A stretch of 10,327 nt of DNA from UBA6220 sp937870835 (GTDB lineage Bacteria > Patescibacteriota > Minisyncoccia > Minisyncoccales > Minisyncoccaceae). A program made the translations under genes and the position numbers. Numbering within the stretch: position 1 is the stretch's first letter; every line of letters starts with the position of its first letter. The notes beneath the pieces were generated by a model that was given only the letters and a program-made list of their open reading frames with translations, had not been told where the DNA came from and did not search any database. The stretch lies in the NCBI GenBank assembly GCA_035421265.1, contig DAOLWP010000021.1, forward strand, positions 1 to 10,327. Direction: 5' to 3'. Positions 1 to 6,767 of this stretch are shown piece after piece.

Positions 1-105
1 TTAATTATATGTTTATTAATTAGTTTATCACTCTTAGAGCTTGCTGGCAATTTTGAAAATAATTTAAATAGCTATTTTAACTTAGAAGAGAATAAATTAA
101 ATTAA
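1..105 (+). CDS. C-terminal end of an unidentified protein (partial)
   Basis: Frame 1 is open from the first base to a TAA at 103-105, giving 34 residues. The visible part starts with a hydrophobic stretch (LIICLLISLSLLELAG) and ends in a short Asn/Glu/Lys-rich polar tail, as in the last membrane helix and cytoplasmic tail of a membrane protein. The start lies outside the window. The family cannot be told from so short a piece. An open run of 34 codons in such AT-rich DNA is suggestive but not proof, so chance remains possible. It ends 18 bases before the promoter proposed for tRNA-Glu. Confidence 0.4.
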   Translation, partial: LIICLLISLSLLELAGNFENNLNSYFNLEENKLN

Positions 106-122
106 TTTATCATTAACTTGGG

Positions 123-151
123 TTGATTTATTGAGTTTTTTTTGGTATATA
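123..151 (+). promoter_or_regulatory. Probable sigma-70-type promoter of tRNA-Glu
   Basis: TTGATT (123-128) and TATATA (146-151) are separated by 17 bases. Transcription would begin near 158, a few bases before the tRNA at 164. An alternative -10, TATAGT at 150-155, has no well-spaced -35. AT-rich sequence yields such matches by chance, so this rests mainly on position. Confidence 0.45.
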
Positions 152-163
152 TAGTCTATATTT

Positions 164-235
164 GGCCCTATCGTCTAACGGTCAGGACATCAGATTTTCA
201 ATCTGGTAATCAGGGTTCGATTCCCTGTAGGGTCA
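164..235 (+). tRNA. tRNA-Glu (anticodon TTC)
   Basis: The gene folds as a full cloverleaf. Acceptor GGCCCTA pairs with TAGGGTC (228-234, one G-T pair). The anticodon loop TTTTCAA carries TTC. The T-arm has the canonical TTCGATT loop. The base at the discriminator position is A and is followed by CCT, so CCA is not encoded and must be added by CCA-adding enzyme. The last 18 bases of the gene are repeated exactly at 380-397 as the tail of the structured repeat element downstream. The repeat must begin inside the tRNA. Confidence 0.95.
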
Positions 236-327
236 CCTTTAAGTGAAAATTTAGTATTTTATAAAATTATTATTAAATTATATTATTATAATTTTAGAAT
301 TAGGAAGGGAATCGAAGGCAGAGCCGC
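218..327 (+). repeat. Glu array, direct repeat copy A (162-bp period)
   Basis: This 110-base block recurs, identically as far as I can read, at 380-489, an offset of 162. It starts within the T-loop of tRNA-Glu. It runs through an AT-rich spacer (238-305) that contains its own inverted repeat, TAAAATTAT (262-270) against ATAATTTTA (288-296), and ends inside the P2 hairpin of the GC-rich element. Exact recombination between the copies would remove 162 bp and leave an intact tRNA. Confidence 0.9.
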
Positions 328-399
328 GACGGCGGCGAGCCCGGCCCTGAGGCTCTGCCAGCAGGCGGAGACCGAAGGGCGATTCCCTGTAGGGTCACC
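306..399 (+). ncRNA. tRNA-tail structured element, Glu type (three-way-junction RNA candidate)
   Basis: This GC-rich island folds as follows. P1 is AGGGAATCG (306-314) with CGATTCCCT (380-388). An AA linker follows. P2 is GGC-AGA-GCCGC, loop GACG, GCGGC-GA-GCC (317-340). A linker ends in TGA (350). P3 is GG plus CTCTGCC (353-359), AGCA loop (360-363), GGCGGAG (364-370), bulged A371, CC. A GAAGGG linker leads back to P1. The bases from 380 on also copy the tRNA-Glu tail. The 5' arm (306-316) is the exact reverse complement of tRNA T-arm bases 216-226. A competing pairing exists: GGCAGAGCC (317-325) with GGCTCTGCC (351-359). It lies downstream of and in line with the tRNA, so it is probably transcribed with it. 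I do not recognise the family, and it could act as DNA rather than RNA. Confidence 0.7.
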
Positions 400-489
400 T
401 TTAAGTGAAAATTTAGTATTTTATAAAATTATTATTAAATTATATTATTATAATTTTAGAATTAGGAAGGGAATCGAAGGCAGAGCCGC
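380..489 (+). repeat. Glu array, direct repeat copy B (truncated unit)
   Basis: Second copy of the 218-327 block. It holds the tRNA-Glu tail copy (380-399), the same AT-rich spacer and the first 22 bases of another GC-rich element. The similarity stops abruptly after GCCGC at 489, where unrelated AT-rich sequence begins. That is the mark of a deletion or an incomplete duplication. Confidence 0.9.
468..489 (+). pseudogene. Truncated Glu-type structured element
   Basis: Only the first 22 bases of the element are present: the P1 left arm, the AA linker and the left half of P2. It breaks after GCCGC, exactly before the P2 loop. It cannot form P1, P2 or P3. The break inside the hairpin is consistent with replication slippage at the structure or with a deletion. 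The 118 bases that follow, up to the terminator, show no gene or further repeat. Confidence 0.8.
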
Positions 490-607
490 TGAATTTTACG
501 CTAAATTTTAGAAGAAATAAAACGCGCCGGTGATGATTGATTTTGAATGTTTATTTAATGGTTAGATTTTTAGACACGAAATAGATAGGATTGATATTCG
601 GGATTGA

Positions 608-637
608 TGTTTGGGGGTCTGACCCCTAAACATTTTT
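608..637 (+). terminator. Rho-independent terminator after the tRNA-Glu array
   Basis: TGTTTGGGGGTC at 608-619 pairs with GACCCCTAAACA at 621-632 (one G-T pair). The innermost pairs open to form the loop, and TTTTT follows at 633-637. It would end the transcript from tRNA-Glu and its repeats before the next operon. The palindrome is nearly symmetrical, but only the plus side has a good T-run. Confidence 0.65.
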
Positions 638-657
638 AATTTTTATAAAATAAGGTG

Positions 658-663
658 TATAAT
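658..663 (+). promoter_or_regulatory. Candidate -10 box of the glycosyltransferase operon
   Basis: A perfect TATAAT lies 64 bases before the ATG at 728, just after the terminator. The best-spaced -35 region (635-640, TTTAAT) is poor and overlaps the T-run of the terminator. No other candidate nearby is better. Confidence 0.4.
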
Positions 664-727
664 AAAAGCGTACAGTTATTAATGTTCAACAAATCTTAAA
701 CATTAAATAATATTTTTAAAATAGAAA

Positions 728-2311
728 ATGTCAGACGATACTTATTATCTTAAAATTGGAACAGCGCGAGATTTAAAAAATAAGCTTGAAAGAAGGATTT
801 ATCGTTTTTTTGAAATGCTTACTCCTTTAATCAGTCTTTCTATTTTAATTTTGTCAGTGGTTTTATCATTTTGTTTGCCTGTCTGGGTGGCATTTTTTAT
901 AATTCTTTATGATACTTATTGGCTTTTTAGAACTATTTATTTTGCTTTTTATCTTAGGGCTGGTTATGAACAAATGAAACAAAACGAAAAAGAAGATTGG
1001 TTAAAAAAACTTTTACAATTGCCAGCTATTCAAAATGGATTACCAGTTCAGTCATGGCAAGATATTTATCATTTAGTGATTTTGCCAATGTATAAAGAAC
1101 CCTTAGAGATAGTAGAGCAAACATTTGAGTCCATCAAAAAAACCGATTATCCAAAAGATAAAATTATGGTTGTCTTGTCTTATGAAGAACGGGCGCGAGC
1201 AGAAGGAGAAGCCGTAGCGCAAGCCATTCAAAAAAAATATGCTCAAGAATTTTATAAACTTTTAACTACTTGCCACCCTGCCAATTTAGAGGGTGAAATT
1301 GCCGGTCATGGGAGTAATGATGCTTGGGCTGGCAAACAAGCCAAAGAATTATTAATTGACCCCTTAAAAATTCCTTATGAAAATATAATTGTTTCTTCGT
1401 TTGATATTGATTCGGTTTTTTATCCTAAATATTTTAGTTGTTTAACTTATAAATATTTAACCACCGAGAAGCCTTGCCGAACTAGTTATCAGCCTGTGCC
1501 ATTATATTTAAACAATATTTGGGAAGCTCCTTCAGTTTCCCGTGTTTTTTCTTTTTCTTCTACATTTTGGCATACTATGAATCAAGAGCGTCCGGAAAAA
1601 TTAATTACTTTTTCTTCTCATGCGATGAGCTTTAAGGCCTTGGCAGATGTTGGTTTTAAACAACCCAATGTTATTTCTGATGATTCTCGTATCTTTTGGC
1701 AATGTTTTTTTAAGTACAATGGCGACTATAGGGTTGAGCCGCTTTTATATCCTGTTTCTATGGACGCAAATGCAGCCCCTAATATTTTTACAACCTTGAA
1801 AAATATTTATAAGCAGCAAAAAAGATGGGCGTATGGAGTAGGGGAAGTGCCTTATTTTATTTTTGGGTGCTTAAAGAACAAAGTAATTCCTTTAAAGAAA
1901 AAAATTTTTATGGGTTTTGATTTGATTGAAGGGCATGTCACTTGGGCGGTATCTTCAATTTTAATTTTTTGTTTAGGTTGGTTGCCGATTTTTTTTGGGG
2001 GGCCTCAATTTACTCAAACCTTGCTTTCTTACAACCTGCCCAAAATTACTAGTTTGATTTTAACTATTAATATGTTAGGTTTAGTTTTGTCTATTTATTT
2101 AACACTTGTTTTGCTTCCTCCTCGTCCAATTCAGTCAAACCGCTTGAAGTATGTGCTTGTAATTTTTGAATGGGTATTGGTACCCTTTGTTATTATATTT
2201 TTTAGCGCCTTGCCAGCCCTTCATGCTCAGTTGCATTGGTTATTTGGTAAATATATGGGTTTTTGGGTAACACCTAAAATAAGAAAAGACAGCCAGTATG
2301 CCAGTCAATAA
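728..2311 (+). CDS. Membrane GT2 glycosyltransferase, processive (cellulose-synthase-like) type
   Basis: The protein is 527 residues. Two N-terminal membrane helices (about 31-50 and 52-72) precede a cytosolic GT-A domain, and about three more helices (406-424, 439-463, 474-496) follow. The GT2 signature is in order: VILPMYKEP opening strand (117-125), metal/nucleotide-binding FDID (225-228), ISDDS acidic motif (316-320) supplying the likely base, and QQKRW (363-367), the QxxRW motif typical of processive enzymes. By family it transfers sugars from nucleotide sugars and may extrude a polymer. The sugar and product are unknown. The start has no Shine-Dalgarno sequence, only A-rich sequence. 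The stop overlaps the next gene by 14 bases, which suggests translational coupling with the metallophosphoesterase. Confidence 0.88.
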   Translation: MSDDTYYLKIGTARDLKNKLERRIYRFFEMLTPLISLSILILSVVLSFCLPVWVAFFIILYDTYWLFRTIYFAFYLRAGYEQMKQNEKEDWLKKLLQLPAIQNGLPVQSWQDIYHLVILPMYKEPLEIVEQTFESIKKTDYPKDKIMVVLSYEERARAEGEAVAQAIQKKYAQEFYKLLTTCHPANLEGEIAGHGSNDAWAGKQAKELLIDPLKIPYENIIVSSFDIDSVFYPKYFSCLTYKYLTTEKPCRTSYQPVPLYLNNIWEAPSVSRVFSFSSTFWHTMNQERPEKLITFSSHAMSFKALADVGFKQPNVISDDSRIFWQCFFKYNGDYRVEPLLYPVSMDANAAPNIFTTLKNIYKQQKRWAYGVGEVPYFIFGCLKNKVIPLKKKIFMGFDLIEGHVTWAVSSILIFCLGWLPIFFGGPQFTQTLLSYNLPKITSLILTINMLGLVLSIYLTLVLLPPRPIQSNRLKYVLVIFEWVLVPFVIIFFSALPALHAQLHWLFGKYMGFWVTPKIRKDSQYASQ

Positions 2312-3104
2312 AAAAATTATTGTATTTATAATTTTTTGTTTAGTGTTTTTAGTTGGCGATGTTTTTTATGAAGTTAATTTTCCAAAATTAAATAGTATAA
2401 CCTTAAAAAGCGCTAAAATTAAAAACGGAGAAGAAGTTAGAATTATTCAGATTACTGATTTGCATAGTCAAAAATTTTTTAATCTTACAGCTTTATTTCA
2501 AACAATAAAAAATAGCCAACCAGATTTTATTGTTGTTACCGGAGACTTGATAGATAAAAAAACTAAAGATTATAGTTATGTTTATGGTTTTGTAGACGAA
2601 CTTGCTAAATTAAATTGTCCTGTCTATTTTGTGTCAGGCGACCATGAACAAAAAAATTCTCAAAACATTTTGGGAGAATTAAACAGACATGGTGTTGAAA
2701 TTTTAAATAATAAAAATATTGTTTTTGAAAAAGATGGTCAGATAATCCATCTTTATGGATTGGATTATTATAATCGTCCTGTTGATTTTGACATTTTTAA
2801 AGATATTCCTCAAGAAGATTATTCAATTTTATTAGTACATAACCCTTATTTAGTTATCAATAATGAAAACATTAAAATGGACTTAATTTTAAGCGGAGAT
2901 ACGCATGGCGGACAAATTCGTTTGCCTTTGGTAGGAGCAATTTTTGTGCCAGGTCAACCTCTTTTTCCTAAATATTCTAAAGGGCTTTATCAACTCAATA
3001 ATAGTTCTTTATTATATATTGATAGCGGTTTAGGATATACCTTAACACCAATCCGTTTTTTTAACCGGAGTCAAATTTCTTTAATTAAAATTGAGGGACA
3101 ATAA
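2298..3104 (+). CDS. Membrane-anchored calcineurin-like metallophosphoesterase with altered metal motifs
   Basis: This 268-residue protein has a single N-terminal hydrophobic helix (about 6-22), so the catalytic domain is probably outside the membrane. The metallophosphoesterase motifs appear in order: TDLH (D54, H56), GDLID (D83), GDHE (114-117), LVH (H181) and GDTHGGQ (200-206). It most resembles the YaeI/YkuE-like branch, which acts on envelope lipids or phosphoesters, but the substrate is not evident. Two positions are unusual: GDHE replaces the usual GNHE/GNHD, and GDTHGGQ replaces GHTHGGQ. An Asn and a His that normally bind the metals are therefore both Asp. The gene starts inside the end of the glycosyltransferase gene. 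It ends four bases from the convergent recG stop, with no visible terminator between. Confidence 0.85.
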   Translation: MPVNKKIIVFIIFCLVFLVGDVFYEVNFPKLNSITLKSAKIKNGEEVRIIQITDLHSQKFFNLTALFQTIKNSQPDFIVVTGDLIDKKTKDYSYVYGFVDELAKLNCPVYFVSGDHEQKNSQNILGELNRHGVEILNNKNIVFEKDGQIIHLYGLDYYNRPVDFDIFKDIPQEDYSILLVHNPYLVINNENIKMDLILSGDTHGGQIRLPLVGAIFVPGQPLFPKYSKGLYQLNNSSLLYIDSGLGYTLTPIRFFNRSQISLIKIEGQ

Positions 3105-3108
3105 TTTT

Positions 3109-5259
3109 TTATTCTAAGTGGATTTTGGATTCAAAAGCTTCTAAACGAGCTGCTAAAATAGGGAATTTAGACAAGTCTGGACTTTCTTGTAAAATTGATT
3201 CAGCTATTTTTTTAGTTTTTTCAATGTGGCTTGGATTTTTAAATGATTCAAAAGCGAAGTCAGGCAGGCCCCATTGGCGAACACCAACAAAATCTCCGGG
3301 ACCGCGAATTTTCAAATCAATTTCTGATAATTCAAAACCATTGTCATATTTAGTCATTGCTCGCAATCTTTGGGTAGTTGGATTATTTTCGGAGCTGGCA
3401 ATAAGGAAGCAATAAGATTGGTGTTCTCCTCGCCCAACTCGTCCGCGGAATTGGTGCAATTGAGCTAAACCGAATCGGTCAGCGCCTTCAATCATCATTA
3501 CTGTAGCATTTGGGACATCAATGCCAACCTCTACAACCGAGGTAGAAACTAAAATATCAAATTTTTTAGCCCTAAAACTTTTCATTATTTTTTCTTTTTC
3601 TTTGGGGGTCATTTTGCCGTGGAGCATTTCTATCTTTAAGTTTGGGAAAATTTTTTCTGATAGTTTTTTATATTCATCTTTAACAGCCTTAATTTCCAGT
3701 TGTGTTTCTGTATCTTGTTCAGACGATTCAATGCGCGGGCAGATTACGAAAGCTTGGCGGCCTTTTTTTATTTCAGATTCAATAAATTTATATGTTTCGG
3801 TTCTTTCGTTTTCAGTAATTACTTTAGTGATTATTTTTTTTCGGCCTTGAGGCATTTCTTTTATAGTGCTTACATCTAAATCTCCCCAAATTGTTAAAGC
3901 GAGAGTGCGAGGAATAGGGGTGGCTGTCATTGAAAGTAAATGAGGAATTTTATCACTATTTTTAGCGCAAAGCGCGGCGCGTTGAGCTACCCCAAAACGA
4001 TGTTGTTCATCAACGATTACTAAACCTAAATTTTTAAAAATTATTTTAGCGGTTAAGGGTGATTTTAAAGATTTTTTCTTGGGTTTTTTGCGGCTGGGAG
4101 CAATTAAAGCATGTGTGCCTATTAAAATATCTATTTCTCCATTAGCGGTTTTTTCAAGCAATTTTTGGCGGGATATTTCAACAGTATCGTTTTTTAATTT
4201 TTTAGAATAATATTTATCTTCTTTTCCGGTTAATAAACCAATATTAATATTGAAATCTTTAAGGAATTGGAAAAAAGTTTTAAAGTGCTGTTTTGCTAAA
4301 ATTTCTGTAGGCGCCATTACTACCACTTGGTTTTTATTTTTAACTGCATTAAGCGCCGCGATAACAGCTACGATTGTTTTGCCAGAACCAACATCACCTT
4401 GTAAAAGGCGATTCATTGGAAAAGAGCGAGACATATCATTTAAAATTTGCTGGCAGGCCCTTTTCTGTCCAGAAGTTAATTCAAAGGGCAAAGAATTATA
4501 AAATCGGTTTAAGACAGATTGATTAATAGGAATAGTTGGCGCTTTTTCTTTTTGGAAATCAATTTTATTTTTAGCGCCAAAAAGAGAAATATAAAAAATG
4601 TTTTCAAAGGCGAATCTTTCCCGGGCTTTTTCTGCTTCCTTCAAAGATGTTGGAAAATGAATTTTTTCTAAAGCGTCACGAAAACTAAGAAGGTTTGCTT
4701 CTTTAATAATTTTTTCAGGCAATGTTTCTGGGATTTTATTTTTTATTGCCAAAAGAGCGGGTCTTAAAATATAACGGATGAGTCGTGACGAAGTCCCGCG
4801 AGTTTCAGGATAAATTGGCACAATTCGTCCTACATGGATTGTTTCTTTTAAGGATATTTTTTCATAAATAGGAGAGCTTAAAATAATGTGTCCGTTCTTA
4901 TCTAAGACAGGTTTGCCAGAAAGCATTAATTCATCTCCCTTTTTCAAACTTTTAATTAGATAGGGCTGATTAAACCAGATAACTTCAACCGAACCAGTTT
5001 CATCTTGAACAATGCCTTTGGTTAATGACATTTTTTTTATCCAAGACCTTTCTTGTCCTAATTCAATTATTTTTCCATAAATAGTAATATGTTCTCCCAA
5101 TTTAATATCTTTAATTTTGGAAATTTGGCTTAAATCTTCATAAGCGCGTGGGAAATAAAAAAGTAGGTCGCCTAAGGTTTTTATTTTCAGCGCTTTTAAT
5201 TTTTTAGCAAAAGCCGGTCCAACTCTTGGTAATTCTTCAATGGGAGTGCTAAAGGTCAT
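3109..5259 (-). CDS. recG: ATP-dependent DNA helicase RecG
   Basis: The 716-residue protein matches the usual RecG length. The start chosen is the ATG at 5259. The frame stays open upstream, but that stretch is the tRNA-Arg gene read as protein, and RecG homology begins right after the ATG (PRVGP at 11-15). Order: N-terminal helical region and wedge OB-fold (about 55-135) that splits forked DNA; helicase domain 1 with Walker A GDVGSGKT (288-295) and DEQH box (417-420); SMTATPIPRT (443-452); helicase domain 2 with QFRGRVGRG (603-611); and the TRG-like end with RGPGDF (652-657), where many RecGs have RGPGE. A Lys-rich insert (about 389-410) lies before DEQH. RecG remodels stalled forks and Holliday junctions. 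It is probably read from the same transcript as tRNA-Arg, 32 bases upstream. Confidence 0.96.
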   Translation of the reverse strand: MTFSTPIEELPRVGPAFAKKLKALKIKTLGDLLFYFPRAYEDLSQISKIKDIKLGEHITIYGKIIELGQERSWIKKMSLTKGIVQDETGSVEVIWFNQPYLIKSLKKGDELMLSGKPVLDKNGHIILSSPIYEKISLKETIHVGRIVPIYPETRGTSSRLIRYILRPALLAIKNKIPETLPEKIIKEANLLSFRDALEKIHFPTSLKEAEKARERFAFENIFYISLFGAKNKIDFQKEKAPTIPINQSVLNRFYNSLPFELTSGQKRACQQILNDMSRSFPMNRLLQGDVGSGKTIVAVIAALNAVKNKNQVVVMAPTEILAKQHFKTFFQFLKDFNINIGLLTGKEDKYYSKKLKNDTVEISRQKLLEKTANGEIDILIGTHALIAPSRKKPKKKSLKSPLTAKIIFKNLGLVIVDEQHRFGVAQRAALCAKNSDKIPHLLSMTATPIPRTLALTIWGDLDVSTIKEMPQGRKKIITKVITENERTETYKFIESEIKKGRQAFVICPRIESSEQDTETQLEIKAVKDEYKKLSEKIFPNLKIEMLHGKMTPKEKEKIMKSFRAKKFDILVSTSVVEVGIDVPNATVMMIEGADRFGLAQLHQFRGRVGRGEHQSYCFLIASSENNPTTQRLRAMTKYDNGFELSEIDLKIRGPGDFVGVRQWGLPDFAFESFKNPSHIEKTKKIAESILQESPDLSKFPILAARLEAFESKIHLE

Positions 5260-5291
5260 TATTTTTGAGTTTATCAAATAATTAAAGTGTG

Positions 5292-5363
5292 TGTCCCCGA
5301 GAGGATTCGAACCTCTATCGCAAGCTCCGCAAGCTCGCATTCTATCCATTGAAATACGGGGAC
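5292..5363 (-). tRNA. tRNA-Arg (anticodon GCG)
   Basis: Read on the minus strand: acceptor GTCCCCG/CGGGGAC, D-arm with GG and A20 (an arginine identity base), anticodon stem CGAGC/GCTTG with loop TTGCGGA, short variable region, and T-arm AGAGG-TTCGAAT-CCTCT. The anticodon GCG would read CGC and CGU directly. Most bacteria instead use an ACG gene edited to inosine by TadA. Discriminator A is followed by CAC, so CCA is not encoded. No structured repeat follows this tRNA. recG begins 32 bases downstream on the same strand. Confidence 0.9.
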
Positions 5364-5582
5364 AAAATTAATAAATTTACTTATCTCTTTTAATTCAGCT
5401 ATGCTCCCATATTAGCAAAAATAGTTTAATAATCAAGAATATTTGATATTTAAGAGATGTTGAGATTTGTTTGCACTTAAACAAGGCAGCGTTTAAGCCA
5501 TTTGGCACAATGATGGTTCGTCGTTTTTATATTTAATTATTAAAAATTATTTTCATAGATAGCCAAAAAAGCAAGAATAAGT

Positions 5583-5588
5583 TATATT
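5583..5588 (+). promoter_or_regulatory. Candidate -10 box giving a leaderless capA-like mRNA
   Basis: TATATT ends six bases before the ATG at 5595, which would place the transcript start at or next to the start codon. No ribosome binding site precedes the ATG, in keeping with a leaderless message. No convincing -35 lies at the right distance, so this stays weak. The intergenic stretch 5364-5594 otherwise shows only a 7-bp inverted repeat, CTTAAAC (5476-5482) with GTTTAAG (5491-5497), and no gene. Confidence 0.25.
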
Positions 5589-5594
5589 AAAATT

Positions 5595-6677
5595 ATGAAG
5601 AAAAAAAAGATTGGAACAATTTTTATTTTAATAGGCGTAATAATAATTTTAGCGGTTTGTTTTGTTTTAACTCAGCAAAATAAATTTTTAAAAATTTTAG
5701 AACCATATCAATTAACAGCTAATTTAAGTACTGTTTCTTCGTCAAAAATTTTACCAAAAGAAACAACTTTAATTGCTGTGGGAGATGTGATGCTTTCACG
5801 AGGAGTAGCAGTAAAAATTAAAGAGAATGGACCAGATTATCCATTTTTAAAAGTTCAAGATTATTTGAAAACTGGCGATATTGTCTTTGCTAATTTAGAA
5901 AATCCAATTGCCGAAGGTCGGACTATTAAACCGGGAGAAATGTTTTTTCGCGCTGACCCAAATTTAGTATCGGAATTAAAAGATAATAATTTTTCTATTC
6001 TTTCTTTAGCCAATAATCATTCTGGTAATTTTGGAACTGATGGGCTAAAACAAACCTTTCAATATTTAAACGAGGCAGGAATAAAATATGTGGGAGCTGG
6101 AGAAAATTATGAGGTTGCGAATTCTCCGGTTTTTCTTAAAAAAAACGGTTTAACATTTGCTTTTTTGGCTTATGATGATATTAATTTTACTCCTGCGGAA
6201 TATGGTGCCGAGGAAGGAAAAGTCGGTATCGCTTTTTTTGACCAAACTGAAATGTCTAAGGCTGTTGCTTCGGCTAAAAAACAAGCTGATTTTGTGATTA
6301 TTTCAATGCATTTTGGCAACGAGTATCAACCCTTGCCAAGCACACAGCAAAAAGAGTGGGCGCATTTAGCTATTGATTTAGGAGCAGATTTGGTTTTAGG
6401 CCATCATCCTCATGTAGTAATGCCGATTGAGGAATATAAAGATAAATATATTTTTTATTCTTTAGGTAATTTTGTTTTTGACCAAATGTGGTCTCGTTCA
6501 ACGAGGGAGGGGATTATAGCAAAAATTATTTTTAATGAAAAAGGGGAAATTAAAATTCAAGAAGTTAAGCCTTTTTTAATTAATGATTATTGCCAGCCAA
6601 ATTTTATTAATGGAGAAGAAGGGGCAGAGATTTTAGCAAGAGCGGCTTGGCCTCTTAAATCTGAAAACGGGGATTAA
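5595..6677 (+). CDS. CapA/PgsA-type (poly-gamma-glutamate capsule family) metallophosphoesterase-like protein
   Basis: The protein is 360 residues. A Lys-rich start and one hydrophobic helix (about 6-26) fit a signal anchor, and the rest would be extracytoplasmic. The CapA domain shows its motifs in order: AVGDVMLSRG (61-70), NLENP (100-104), LANNHSGNFG (138-147), MHFGNEY (238-244), GHHPHVV (269-275) and SLGNFVFDQ (289-297). This is the metallophosphatase fold used by CapA/PgsA proteins in making or exporting poly-gamma-glutamate. No capB or capC neighbour is present, so a true polyglutamate role is unproven, and in small-genome bacteria such proteins may serve other envelope tasks. The flanking genes are not obviously part of its operon; the next gene starts 90 bases downstream. 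Confidence 0.9.
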   Translation: MKKKKIGTIFILIGVIIILAVCFVLTQQNKFLKILEPYQLTANLSTVSSSKILPKETTLIAVGDVMLSRGVAVKIKENGPDYPFLKVQDYLKTGDIVFANLENPIAEGRTIKPGEMFFRADPNLVSELKDNNFSILSLANNHSGNFGTDGLKQTFQYLNEAGIKYVGAGENYEVANSPVFLKKNGLTFAFLAYDDINFTPAEYGAEEGKVGIAFFDQTEMSKAVASAKKQADFVIISMHFGNEYQPLPSTQQKEWAHLAIDLGADLVLGHHPHVVMPIEEYKDKYIFYSLGNFVFDQMWSRSTREGIIAKIIFNEKGEIKIQEVKPFLINDYCQPNFINGEEGAEILARAAWPLKSENGD

Positions 6678-6697
6678 GTATTTTATTTTTTTTATAA

Positions 6698-6727
6698 TTG
6701 TTGTATTATATAAATAACATATATTAA
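6698..6727 (+). promoter_or_regulatory. Weak candidate promoter of the 593-residue protein gene
   Basis: TTGTTG (6698-6703) and TATTAA (6722-6727) are 18 bases apart, about 40 bases before the ATG at 6768. The surrounding sequence is so AT-rich that other -10-like boxes exist, such as TATAAA at 6745-6750. Read-through from the capA-like gene is also possible, since no terminator hairpin is seen after 6677. Confidence 0.25.
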
Positions 6728-6767
6728 ATAGATTTAATGGGTCGTATAAAAATAAAAAAATAATAAA

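Noticed and set aside
218..489. CRISPR array
   Set aside because: Only two copies with a 162-bp period, beginning inside a tRNA and with no unique short spacers.
3125..4501. Three plus-strand open frames opposite recG
   Set aside because: They lie antisense to a clear RecG and their proteins show no family motifs.
5260..5349. N-terminal extension of recG to an ATG at 5349
   Set aside because: The extra residues are the tRNA-Arg gene translated. RecG similarity begins at the ATG at 5259.
5447..5540. Short open frame reading like a protein tail (…KAAFKPFGTMMVRRFYI)
   Set aside because: Only 30 codons with no start and no recognised family. It might be a gene remnant but cannot be supported.
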